A stretch of 64,000 nt of DNA from Cymbidium sinense (Eukaryota > Streptophyta > Magnoliopsida > Asparagales > Orchidaceae): assembly GCA_021442155.1 (NCBI GenBank), contig CM038215.1:5294976-5358975 (forward strand). Direction: 5' to 3'. The notes under the pieces were generated by a model. It saw nothing but the letters and a program-made list of their open reading frames with translations. It made no database searches and was not told the origin of the DNA. Below, piece by piece: positions 1 to 12,055 of the stretch. Position 1 is the first letter of the stretch, and every line of letters begins with the position of its first letter. Made by a program: the position numbers and the translations under genes.

Positions 1-1005
1 TCATTCAACAAATAACTGATACATGTCAAGCATGGATCTTCTTCAGTTCTTATGTTGATTTCCTTGAGCTTATCGATTGTTGACTTGATCTCTTCTTCAA
101 ACTCTAGCGGTGCATCTTTGACTTCAAAATCATCTAGATCATCTCAAGTTTCTAAGCACATCTCCTCATATGAGTTAATATGATTTGAAAAGATCCTATC
201 AGATTCCTAATGATTGGTGATGACTTATCAACAATCGTCATCATCGACTGGACCCACTATATCGAATCCTAGTCCTAATCTTGATTGAGAGCTTTTGCAT
301 TTGTTCTTCCATATTCTTTTGAAGTAGTCTAACCTGTTCTTTGACCATGTATGTGGAATTAACCCTTTCTTTGCTAAATTATGAACACAAGGCAAGTACC
401 AAAAGATAATTCTATTAAATCTATATTAATCATTCTCAAGTTCTATAACTTCTTGACTTGAGGATGATGCTCTCGAAAAGAACCTTTGCATCTTCACCTA
501 TGGATGACTTAGGGGCTTCCTTAACAAACCCTCACTTTTGAGGAAAGTAAGGTTAGAGCTAAGGTTCCCAATTGATGCTTAACTGTTTCACATATAAACT
601 TGGATACACATATGCTTTGCTTTGGTGCCCAGTCTTCATTGCTATCTGGCTCAAGTGTCACCTCAGAATCTACTGAAGAGCTGGTGTGCTAACCATATAA
701 GACTCATCCTATGAACTAGATTCTAAGGTCTATATGGATAGTAGGTGTACTCTTGGTAGCTAGGACATATCTTCTATGTGGCCAATAAGGTTTTTTAGCC
801 ACAGGGCTGCGACGCCTCTTCCTCACAGTGGAGTCGGTCGTCCTACCCATATGTTTGAATGGAGTAATGAAGTGGTTGGAATCTAATGTCAAGCTCCACT
901 TCCTCCTTCAAGTCTCTTTGCTCCCTTTTATTTTCTTTTCATTTCTCTTTTCTTTTCTTTTTTTTTCTTTTTCTTTTTTTTTTTTATTTTCTTTTTTCTT
1001 TTGTT
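1..1005 (-). pseudogene. Tat-type Ty3/gypsy copy C, protease-RT linker (partial)
   Basis: This segment is the equivalent of 18480-19540 in copy A and, inverted, of 35090-36220 in copy B. On the minus strand it would encode the poorly conserved linker between protease and reverse transcriptase. Recognisable shared pieces are the stretch around 300-400, which corresponds to the LIPYTWSKHR peptide of copy A, and the Lys/Glu-rich tract at about 900-1013. Reading frames are interrupted by stops and small indels. The reverse transcriptase itself would lie to the left of the window. No function is expected; it is a decayed retrotransposon copy. Confidence 0.75.
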
Positions 1006-1013
1006 TTATTTTA
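900..1013. repeat. Polypyrimidine (T/C) tract in the protease-RT linker
   Basis: This is an almost pure T/C run on the plus strand, so a purine run of AAG/AAA/GAA codons on the coding strand. The same tract is at 19430-19535 in copy A and, as purines, at 35100-35200 in copy B. It therefore belongs to the element and encodes a Lys-rich linker rather than being an independent microsatellite. Confidence 0.8.
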
Positions 1014-1311
1014 AACTTTGGCCAAGTTCATGAGAATAGACTTTAATTTTTTTAGGGAGGTAGTAAATCGCATCCTCATACATGTCGACATTGTGAACTG
1101 TAAATAGCTTGAGATCTCCTTTGACACAATAGGCGATCCCACCTCTCACAAACTTTATACACTGATATAGAGAGGATGGAACTATGTTGTTTTCATGTAT
1201 CCATGGTCTCCCAAGTAAAGCATTGAAATATTTATTCGAGTCTATAATGTGAAACTTGGCTTTGGTCTTCCAATCATCTATCCAAGGCAACACTATGGAG
1301 CCTAAGGCCTG
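1006..1311 (-). pseudogene. Tat copy C aspartic protease, C-terminal half
   Basis: The minus strand encodes the C-terminal half of a Ty3/gypsy retropepsin. From N to C it shows ALGSIVLPW, then FHIID, then LLGRPWIHENNIVPSS and an YQCIKF block, all typical of the protease flap-to-C-terminus region in Tat-lineage elements. The catalytic D-T/P-G part is missing, because the coding sequence stops at the junction with repeat X at 1311/1312. The apparent N-terminal extension MTREVLVFRK and following residues is X sequence read through, not protease. The frame is open through this half but cannot make an active enzyme. Confidence 0.85.
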
Positions 1312-4300
1312 TGACCTCACTTCTAGAGTGCGGATTAAGTCTTCCCATCTTAGACTTAGGAGTTTTCTAAACACTAAGACTTCCCTAGTCATAAGACACT
1401 TTTAACAATTTGGTAAACAGTTAACCTAAGCTTAAAGACTTAAATAAGGTTAACCATAGGATTAGGTTATGCCTCAGGGATTAGGGTAATCCACCTACCC
1501 CACAACCCAAATCCAATCCATGTTCACCTTCTCAAACCAAACCTCAAGTTCAATTTAAACATCAAATTCAAACCCAAATCCAAACCAAAATTCAAAAATC
1601 AAATGATTGAAGCCCATTATCAAATCTAAACTTGAAACCTTTCCTAAGTCATATGACCTATCCCATGGACATAGCCAAATATTAATCCAAATCAATCAAA
1701 AATCAATTGATTTTCTCATAATCAATTTATATCTTCAATCATCTTCCTAAATAAAAATCAAATATACATTTAAATGATCAAAACTAAATCAAACTAAATC
1801 AAATTAAATCAAAACCCTTCCTAAGCCATATGACCTATCCCATGGACTTAGCCAAATCTTAATCCAAATCAAGTCAAACTGAATTGATTTTCTCTCAAAT
1901 CATTCATATTTTAAAACATCTTCACAAATTTAAATGAAATATACATTTAAATCATCAAAACTAAATCAAACCAAATCAAATCCAAACTTAAGCCACATGA
2001 CTCAACTCTATGGACTTAGCCAAATTCCTTCATTCCAAAATCCAAATTCAATTGATTTTTCATGAATCAATCATACCTTCAATCATATTCACAAATATAA
2101 ATGAAATCTACAATCATCAAGCCAAACCCAACTTAACCCTTTTGACTTGAAATGTTCAAATAAACCAAAACTCGTTTGAACCAAAGGTAGTTGCAATTGA
2201 ATTTATTTATCAATCCCAAATCCTTCTATAATTTCAATTAAATCAAACTCAACCCAAAATCAAGCCAACTAAATTGGTCCACTTGACCCAAAGTGGCCAA
2301 TTTGACCTATTTCAGCTAAGTTCTAATCCTACCCAAATTGGATTGAACCAAGCCCATCAAAACCTCCCATCATGATTGTTGATCACTCTAAGTTGATCAA
2401 TTATCATAAATTGGGTCAAACCAAGTCAACTTGGTCATTTGACCAAGTCAATAACCCATATGAACATAAACTAGCCAAATTGCAACCTATGCTAAATCCT
2501 TGAAACTAATGATTCATACCAAATCAAAATCAATATTTGAATATGACTTGACCTTCAATTGAGTCAAACCAAACCCAATTCCCTCTTGATTGAGACCCAA
2601 ATTGACCTAAAAGACCAAATTGGGTCAAATCAAAACATAAACCAAATTGATTGTAACCAATGGCTCAAGTTCATTCCAAATTGATTGTTAAACTTGACCA
2701 ACTAAGATTGGACCCAATTGAACCCAATTGACCTACTTTGAGATTGACCTAAAGGTTCAAGTTGGCCTAAATCAAAACCAAATCAATTAATTGAAACCAA
2801 AGCCTATAATCATCTTCATTTGGTCAACTAAACCCAAACCAACACAACCCAAAATTTGGCCATTTGGTCAAATTGGTAAATTTAACCATTTGACCCAAAT
2901 GAATTCAAATGAGCTAAAATCAAATCTGCAAACTAAACCAAACCAATTGAACCAACACTTCCCAAATGATCATATGAACTTGACCAACACTTGGTTTGAC
3001 CCAATTTGACCAATTGGTCAACTTGATTAACCTAACCCAATTTGACCTAAATGAGTCAAGTTGAGCCAAACCAAACCAAATAAACTCCAATTAACTTGAT
3101 ATTTGGGCTAACCCACTTTGGGCTCATTTCAAATCTACCCAAATCAATTCCAATGCTAAATGATCATTCTACCCTTGGGTCAAATGCATCACATAAGACA
3201 AATCACCCATGTAAGTGGTCATTTCCATTCTTTGGCCACTTGGTACTCTCCCAATGGTCCACCTAGGCACCTAGAACACGCCACAAGGGTGGTTGGGTCA
3301 CCATGACCATGGGAGGTGAAATCACCTCACCCTTACCATTGGAGCATTTGAAAGCCATATGACACCCATGATTCCTCCTTGGCAACCTCCTCCACACCTT
3401 TAACCAACCAAGCTGAGCCAACTCATCTCCTCCGTACCACCCACGACTCCCTGAGATGGTCGGACTACCACTAGAAGCCAAGATCCCCTATCCGATCAAG
3501 ATGAAGGGGTATACACCCCTCATTTCCTCAAACACACAAAAAATCATTCCTCAAAGCCTAGCTACCTAAGAAGAGCCACTAGAGCCATTCCCAGCTCTCA
3601 AGCTCATTCCTCAATCAAAATGCCATTCGTCATCAAATAGACACTCCTATTTCCTTAACTTCCCATTTCTCCATCAAACTCAAATTAACTTTGCGAACCT
3701 TCCCTAGGCCTCATCGAGCAGAACAAATCATCTCCCAAGCTTCCCAGCAGAGGTGGGACTTGATCAAAGTTGAGCTCCAAATCATCGATTGTGGCCTTTT
3801 AGTGAATGTTGAGTAAGATCCAATTACACTTGCTCAAGGGCTTCATCTCCACTAGATGAAGCTTCTTAATGTTCAAACCCTTGAGCACCAGTGAGGTATG
3901 CTTCCAAAACCAATCCTTAGGCAAAAAATGGGTTGGAGTTTTTTGAAGAAAACTTACATCTCGTGTGATGTTGAGTGTTGGATCCCCTCTGATCAATGTC
4001 ATCAAGGTGTGGGATCCTTTTAGAGTTGATATTAGCTTGGGTAAGCTCAGATCAAGTGAGCAATGATGGATGGACTACATTTTCCCTCACTCGAGTGAAG
4101 TTATATCATGTACCGAACATTCCACGTGATCAAAATGTATAGTCATGACTAGATCTGCTAGATCGATATGATTTAATCTTATTAAGCTGGGATTAATCAA
4201 TCATCCGATCTTAGATTGGCTGGATAAGAAAGCACATCCGCCGCCACCATAGGTGTTGAGTGGATAACTTCTAAGTAAGCCATGCCAGTCAAGTGTCATT

Positions 4301-5758
4301 GTGAGTCGCGTGGTGCCAACAGGATTATGCTTTAATTAGGCTTAATTAATCATTTTTAATGACTAAAACTTCTAAAAATCATAAAACATCATAGATAAAT
4401 AAAATAAATGCAAATAAATACTCATTTTAAAGGTATTTCATAAGAGAATTAATTGAAAATGATCTTAACTAATTTTGAACAATAATTAAGGTTTAATTAC
4501 AAAATTAATTAGCATAATTACTTTTTAATTACTTGAGCAATTAATCCCAAATTTTGTGGGTCAATTTAATGGGATGACCTCTACCTCCCATGATTTTCTT
4601 GGGATTTATTCCTCACTTAATTAGGAAAATTGACTAATTAAACTTTAACTACTCTTTTAAGTTAATTAATGATTAATTAATCCCATGAACAATAACAAAT
4701 TGGTTAATTAAGTTTATTAATCATTGTTCAATAAGTGAACTAAGGAATAGGGTTGGGACCCTTTCCTAAGTTCATTTCACCCTTTTTTAAAATGAAATTA
4801 ATTAAGATTTAGCTAATTAATTAAATCACTTAATCAAATTGAAATCATAATCACATTAGACCTTAATTAATTAAATCATGGGGTAGATCTTTAGGTGTTT
4901 AATAAACTAAAGGAGTTTAATAAAATTGTGGTTAGTCCACATGTGTGGGAAAACCATAAGAGTAATTAATTAAGTCCCTTAATCTTATTAACTATTATTC
5001 ATGAGCCAATTGCATTAGGCCCCTTTTATTTCCTAGGATCATTGCAAGTTTATTTTCCATGCATATCATGTTGGCTCATAATTATTTAGTTAATTACTTT
5101 AAGGTGACATAGGTAAGGGTAATTAATTCATCTAATTAGGGGTTCAACTTAATTAACCCATAAAATCAACTTAATTACATTTCCTTAAATTAAATCAAAT
5201 CACTTAGAATGGGTTTAAAATAGCAAGTGATTATTTCTCTTCTCCTCTTTAAATCAAATCAAATCCAAAACTTAATTAAAAGAAGCTTTGGTTTGCTTTA
5301 AAAATCTTATTTGATTTAATTATCTTTAAGAACTAGTTTGGTTGAATGAATCACATGCTTATATTTGATTGTCCTCTTTCCAATCATGTTAAATTTGGTA
5401 TGTCATTTGAATTCATGCATCCATCTTTTCAAAATCAAGTAAAATAAAATGGATTTCCTTTATGTAAGCTTGCATGTGTTGATTTAATTTAATATATGTG
5501 TTGGTATTATCACTATTAAATCAAATGTATTTTTCAAAAACTTATAAATGAATAATAATATGTGTTATGATGCTAGTTATACATAAGAAATGCATGTGCT
5601 TATAGCTTAAGTGTATGAAGGTTGAGTTCTCTTTCCTTTATTCATGTGTTGACTTATATAATATTGAATTGGTAATGGGTATATAGTCTGGACATCCTGG
5701 GAACATGATGCTTTAGTTAGCCCCAAGGAGGTCATTTGATTACCTCACTTCCCTGGTT
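1312..5758. mobile_element. Repeat X, copy C (truncated at right)
   Basis: This is non-coding, AT-rich sequence that matches 19825 to about 24330 in the same orientation. It begins TGACCTCAC at the protease junction. Successive zones are: degenerate AAATCAAAC-rich sequence (1500-2270); a zone dense in TTGACC/GGTCAA motifs (2270-3110); a more GC-balanced stretch (3130-4320); a TTAATTAA-rich zone (4330-5300); and the start of the TCTGGACATCC repeat at about 5690. It is cut off at the CTTCCCTGGTTT motif and joined to a gene-fragment end at 5759. I find no reading frame worth calling and no tRNA-like segment. Confidence 0.75.
3006..3021. repeat. Perfect palindrome TTGACCAATTGGTCAA in X
   Basis: This 16-bp perfect palindrome is made of two back-to-back TTGACC units. 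Identical copies occur at 8541-8556, 8844-8859 and 63879-63894, all in the TTGACC-rich zone of X. TTGAC[C/T] is the core W-box bound by plant WRKY factors. The palindrome is seen directly; any regulatory role is only a possibility. Confidence 0.9.
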
Positions 5759-5826
5759 TGTTACTTGGTTGACGAAATCGAAAAGAAGAGATGTTGAATC
5801 TAAATTTGTTCTCCTTTAAAAAAAAT
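5759..5826 (+). pseudogene. 3' end of glycine-rich RNA-binding protein retropseudogene (UTR remnant)
   Basis: Only the last ~68 bp of the gene-fragment module is present: the TTACTTGGTTGACGAAATC segment, then AATTTGTTCTC and a run of A. The same segment ends the larger copy at 31455-31742 and the antisense copies at 43801, 50751, 54384, 55880 and 58203. As in those, the A-run passes directly into CCCTAAA repeats. The left side is joined to truncated X, so this is a remnant. Confidence 0.7.
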
Positions 5827-6841
5827 CCAAAACCCTAAACCCTAAACTAAAACCTGACCCTAAACTGAAAATCTAAACCCTAAACCTAAAACCTAAACCC
5901 AAAACCCTAGCTAAACCACAAACCTAAACCCTAAACCTTAAATAAACCCTAAAAACCTAAAAACCTAAACTAAATAAAACATAAAAATAAAATAAAATAA
6001 ATATCTAAACCTAAATAAAATAAAAACTAAAATAAATAAAACCTAAACTAAAACCTAAACCTAAACCTAAAATAAAAAAAATAAAATAAAATAAAAATAA
6101 AATTAAAATAAAATAAAATAAATAAAACCTAAACTAAACTAAAAATAAAATAAACCTAAAATAAAAAGCCTAAATAAAATAAAACTAAATGTAAAAAAAA
6201 AAAATAAAAGTAACCAAAATAAAATAAAATAAAAAACTAAATAAAACCTAAACCTAAAAATAAATAAAAATAAAACCTAAACCCTAAACTAAAAAAAACC
6301 TTAACCTAAAATAAATAAAATAAACATAAACTTAAACTAAATTAAACTAAACTAAAATAAATAAGACCTAAACCTAAACCTAAACCTTAAACTAAATAAA
6401 ATAAAATAAACTAAAAATAAACCTAAACCTAAACTAAAATAAAAACCTAAAAGTAAATCTAAAATAGAAACTTAAAACCTAAACTTAAAAAAATAAAATA
6501 AAAACCTAACCTAAACCTAAAAAATAAAATAAATCCTAAACCTAAAAAATAAAATAAAAATAAAACTAAACTAAAAAATAAACATAAACCTAAACCTAAA
6601 CCTAAAAATAAACTAAAATAAAAAACCTAAATCTAAATAAATAAATAAAACTAAATAAAAATAAAAAGTAGACCTAAATAAAAATAAAAAAATTAAATAA
6701 ACTAAAATAAATAAAAAATAATCTAAATAAATTAAATAAACCTAAACCTACCAGATTACTTAATTTTAAGAAAAAGAGCCTAAACACTAAATCCTAAACC
6801 CTAAATCCTAAACCCTAAACCTAAAACTAACCACAAAACCT
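5827..6841. repeat. Degenerate telomere-like array, C-rich strand
   Basis: The array has CCCTAAA units at both edges (5827-5960 and about 6780-6830). A core of decayed CCTAAA, AATAAA and ACCTAAACCTAAA variants lies between them. It is interstitial, not terminal: X sequence lies on both sides. The array ends abruptly at AAACC|TTGACCTCAC, where the next X copy starts. Confidence 0.9.
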
Positions 6842-9800
6842 TGACCTCACTTTTTGGGTGAGTTCTCAACTTCCTCATCATAGATCTAGGACTCTTATAG
6901 ACAGAGTTCCTTGGTCTTAAGACACTTCTAGTGATTAGGTGAACACTTAACCTTTAGACTTAGAAGGATTAGCCACAAGAATAGATCATGCCAAGGGATT
7001 TAGGAAAACTTGCCTACCCTATATCCTTAGACCTAATCCATGCTTCCTTCCTCAAACCAAACTACCAATTCAAATCCAAATCATAAATCAATTCCAAATC
7101 AAATGATTGAAACCCATAATCAAATTCAAACTAAAAAAAAAACCTTTCTAAGCCCTTTGATTTTATCTTATGGACTTAGCCTTAACCAAATTCAAATCAA
7201 CCCCAATTCAATTGATTTTCTCAAATATCTATTCAATCTCAAATCAAATTTTAAATCAATTCCAAATCAAATGACTAGAACCCAAAATAAAATTCAAATT
7301 CCAAAATTCCCATGAACCACCCTCATATGTTAGCAAAACCCTTTAAAATAATCAAACTTGATTGATTTCTTTATAAATCAATCATTCTTTAATTTATATT
7401 AACAAATATAAATGAAATCCAAATTCAAATGAGCCAAACCAAATCTAACTAAATCAAACTGAATCAAGACCTTTCTTAAGCCACATAGACTTACCTCCAT
7501 AAGCTTAATCGAATCTCAACCCAAATTCAATTGATTTCTTTATAAATCAATTATTCCTTCATTTATATCTACAAATATAAATTAAACCTGACCTCTAATG
7601 ACCAAAAATAAATCAAACCAAATTAATTCCCTACTTAAGCCATTTTGCTTACAACCTTAACCTTGGTCAAATTTGCTTCCAAATCACTCCAAACTCAAGT
7701 GATTTTCTCAAAACCCATTTATATCATCATTTATATTCACAAATATAAATGAAATATATAAATAATAAAATCAAACCCAAATCAAATCAAATTTCCAATT
7801 TTAGCCTTTTTTAGCAATTTCTTGAACTTGGCTAAATGATATCCAAATCAACCCAAATGGATTTCTTCATGAATCAATCATTCCTTCAATCAGTTACCCA
7901 AATATAAACATAAACTACAATTATCAAACCAAATCCAAGTCAACTCAAGTCAAGCCCATGTTGACCCCTTTTGACTTGAAATTGTCAAATGAACCAAAAA
8001 TCCATTTGACTCCAAACCACAATTGGATTTATATTTTCATCCTAGGATCATATGTGAGTTCAACTAAACTTGAATCAAGCCAAAACCAAACCAATTGACC
8101 CAAAATGACCTAAAAGACCCTTTTGAGCTAAATTCTAATCCAACCCAAATTGGATTAAACCAAGCCCATCCAAACTTCATATCATGATCTACAATCATCT
8201 TAGAGTGATTAACTACCTTGAATTGGGTCAAACCAAGTCAACTTGATCCTTTGACCAAGTCAACCTTTAGCCTAAATGAAACCTAAACCAACCAAAACCC
8301 ACCATATACCAAATTAGAAACCATTGATTCAAACCAATTCATAATCAATGATTGAACACGATCAAACCCTCAATTGAGACAAACCAAGTCCAATTGAAAA
8401 TTTGACCTAAGTTGACCCAAATTGGCCTAAAAAGCTAAAATGGGTCAAATCATGATTTGATTCAAATTGATTGCAACCACTGGCTCAAGTTCATTCCAAA
8501 TCATTTATTGAACCTGACCAAAGCCATGTTTGAGCCTAATTTGACCAATTGGTCAACTTGACCCAACCTAGCCCAAATTGATCTAAAGGTCAAATTGGCC
8601 AAAATCAAATTAAACCCAAATCAAACCAAAACAAAGCCTACAATCATTTTCAATCAACCAATTGAACATGAACCAACACTAACCAACCCAATTTGGTCAA
8701 ATTTGTTGAATTGGTCAACTTTGCCCATTTGATCTATTTGAATCCAAATGAGCCAAAATCAAAGCCAAATTAATCTAAACCACTTGAACCAAAACTCTTC
8801 AAATCATCATTTAAACCTAACCCAAGCCTTGGTTTGACCCAATTTGACCAATTGGTCAACCTAACCCAACATGAACCCATAAGAGCCCATTTGACCAAAT
8901 GAAGCCAAACCACCCCAAACCAACCCATGGGACCATAGGAATTGGCCAAACCTGACCCAAACCAGTCCTAGATCACTCCCAAACTAGCCCAAATCCAAGT
9001 GGACCCCACACAAGGGAATTAGCCATTGGACAAACCTCCCACATTGGATTCTTTCCATAAGAAGTAAATTCCACTCTCCCATCACTTGGCGGCCATCCCC
9101 AGTGCCAAATGGGGGTGTAATCAGAATGGATAAATACAAGGATCACCAACCCAATCATGCTAAATCTTGCCCAAATCCCGCCAACTTCCTACAACCCTAG
9201 CATGCCACGTGGAGTTGACGGTGACCCCTTCGATGCCTCGATGATGATGAATCGATAGAAATTTAGGGATGGACCCCATCTGTACATCACACATAATTGA
9301 GGGGTATACTCCCTCAATTCGAGTGGGATTCATCACCATTTACACTCTAGCCCCAAGTGAGAAACAAAATCCCTCAGAGCATTTTAAACCTCCCTCGATA
9401 CCATTCTTCTTTGTGTGAAATTGAAATAAGGGAGACCTCCCTTGATTCAAACCCATCCATCCCTTAACCAAACATCAATTACACACCTTCACCACACCTA
9501 ATCGAAGCCAAGAAAATCATCCCTTGAGTTCCAAAGCCACCAGAAGCCATACTTTGATCAAGATCGAATGCTCAAAGGGAGGGCCTTGGTCCATAGAGCA
9601 AACCACCTTAAATTAAAGCTCGTGTGGCTCAACAGGGCTTCATTTCTACCAAATGAAACTACCTCAATCATTGGAACTGCCGATCATAAGCTCTGATGAG
9701 GTAATTTCTCAAAATTGATCCTTAAATGAAAATATGTTGGTCCTTTTCGAAGTGAACTTACATTTGAGCCCATCCTAGCCGTTGGATCCTTGTGGATCCT

Positions 9801-11528
9801 TCACATGAAGGTGTGGGTTGAGTTTGAAGTGGTTCTAATCTTGGGTGAGCTTAGAGCAACTGATCCATGGATGACGGGCTCTATTGTTCATCGCTCATAT
9901 GAATATGGATCATGTGCCATCCATTTCGTGTGATTGGAATAGATAGTGATCAAATCATGTCAAAACCCTTAATTTAATCCTCTTTAACTGTAGGATTTAA
10001 TCATGGCCGTCCGACTTAGATCGGATGGTCCACAAGAAAGCACGTCCACCATAATCTAAGTCAGCATCCTGATTTGACAACTTAAATGGCCTATCCCATC
10101 GCACCACATGGAAAGCGTGTATGTCATGCGCCCGGCGCGATGAAGTTAGGAAGTTAATTAAGTTTAATTAAATCGATTTTGAGGCTAAAATTTCTAAAAT
10201 TCATAACTAATCTTAGAAAAATTCAAAAAATATAAATGAGGGCTCATTTAAAGCTATTTCAAATCCATGATTATTATTAATTAATTTTGAACAATAATTC
10301 ATGCTTAAGTAAGGTTTAATTAAAAATTTAATTAGCCATTACTCTCTAATTAATTATCCATTTAATTTCAAACTTTCGAGATGTTTATGGGATGACCTCC
10401 TCCTATTTTTTAGAATTTATTGGATAGTTAATTAGGAAAATTGATTGATTAAGCCTTAATTACTCTACCTTAATAATGATAATTAAGTAAATGAACAAGT
10501 GGATTAATTAATTAAGCTTATTTCCATCTATTAAAAGTCAAAAGTCTTAAGGAAATGGTTTAGGTTTATTCTTTATGTCCATTTTATTGATCCTCTTCAA
10601 TTGTTTCAAATTAATTAAAGTTTAATAAATTAAAAGAAAAGGGAATTTAATTATTTTAGATCCTAATTGTTTGAAATGACTTAGGGATTGAGATTGAGGC
10701 CTCTTTCTTGATCTCTTTCCCTTAGTTAATTTCATTATCCTAATTAAAATATAATCAAAGGATTTAATTAACTAATTAATGGCTTAATTAAATTAATTTA
10801 AAATCAATTCATTATTAACTTTGATTAATCAATCTTGGGTAGTTCTCTAGATGTTTAATAGTCTAAAGAAATTTAATGAAATTTTGATTAGCTTATATGT
10901 GTGAGAAAATCATAAAAGTGATTAATTACATCACTTAAGCTTAATTAATTATTAATTATGAGCCAATTGCATTAGGCCCCTTTCATTTCTTAGGAGCATT
11001 GCTAATTTACTTTTCATGTTGTTGCATATCATGTTGTCTCATCATTAATTAGTTATTTAACTTAAGGTGATATAGGTAAGGGTTTAATTAATTGATTTAA
11101 TTCATACCTCAACCTAATTAAGCCATAAAATCAACCTAATTGCTTTTCATTAAATCAATTTAACTCACACATATATGGGGAATGGGATTAAGATTACCAA
11201 ACCTCTTTCACATTTCTTAAATCAAATCAAACATGAAATCAAAATGGTTTTAAGAAACTTTGGTTTATTTTAAATAAGCTTGTTTAATGTGATTGTCCTT
11301 AGGAATTAGTTGGATTGAATGAAATCACATGCTTGTGTTATTTTATTTCTTTCCAATCATGTTAAAATATTGTATGCCACTTGTAGTCATGCATTCATTT
11401 CTTTCAAATTAATTAAATGAAGATGATTTCCTTTATGTCAATTTGCATGTGTTGGCTTAATTAAAATATATGTGGCTATTATCACTATTAAATCTCAAAT
11501 GTAATTTCAAAAGCTTATTAATGAATAA

Positions 11529-11530
<2 letters not shown>

Positions 11531-11600
<70 letters not shown>
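11531..11600. repeat. (AT)n microsatellite, about 35 units
   Basis: This is an uninterrupted AT dinucleotide run of about 70 bp inside repeat X. The equivalent place in X at 24120-24150 has only a short ATAATATG stretch, so the expansion is specific to this copy. Confidence 0.95.
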
Positions 11601-11603
<3 letters not shown>

Positions 11604-11705
11604 GATTATAATTACACATAGATAGGAGATGCATGTGAATATATGCTTAGTGTATGAAGTGAAGTCTCTTTCTTACATTCATATGTTGACTTGCATAAGT
11701 TTGAA

Positions 11706-12055
11706 TGTTAATGGGTATATTAGTCTGGACATTTCGGGGATGCACTTTAAGTAGCCCAAAGAAGGTTCCTACCTCACTCCCCTAGTGCAGAATAATGGCG
11801 ACGTACTGTTTGATTTCATTCTTATGCACTTTAACATTAGAATTTAGATAGAGCTTAATTCATTTACACAAATAGACTAAATAAATTAAACTCTATTTTT
11901 GCATGGTGTTTTCTATTCTTATAGTTGTTTATACATCCATATGTATTTAAGAATAGCAAGTATATTAGTCTAAACATTTCGAGGATGCACGGCTTTAAGT
12001 AGCCCCAAGGAGGTTCCCACCCCACTCCCCTGGTGCCGAACAATGGCAACGTACT
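11706..12055. repeat. X-internal tandem motif (two units, about 245 bp apart)
   Basis: Two units each carry a TAGTCTGGACATTTCGGGGATGC-like core, followed by TTTAAGTAGCCC...AGGTTCC.ACCTCACTCCCCT. They start near 11720 and 11965. The copy of X at 19825-27502 has three such units and the truncated copy at 1312 has one. Confidence 0.75.

Noticed and set aside
828..1046. Open frame encoding a Phe/Leu/Ser-rich hydrophobic peptide, and similar ones at 19388-19624 and 35031-35366
   Set aside because: They are the antisense reading of the Lys-rich linker tract of the Tat element, not membrane proteins.
2791..3009. Small open frames inside X (2791-3009, 3263-3481, 7040-7315, 8973-9158, 13110-13295 and others)
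   Set aside because: None is preserved in the matching position of the other X copies, and none shows a recognisable domain.
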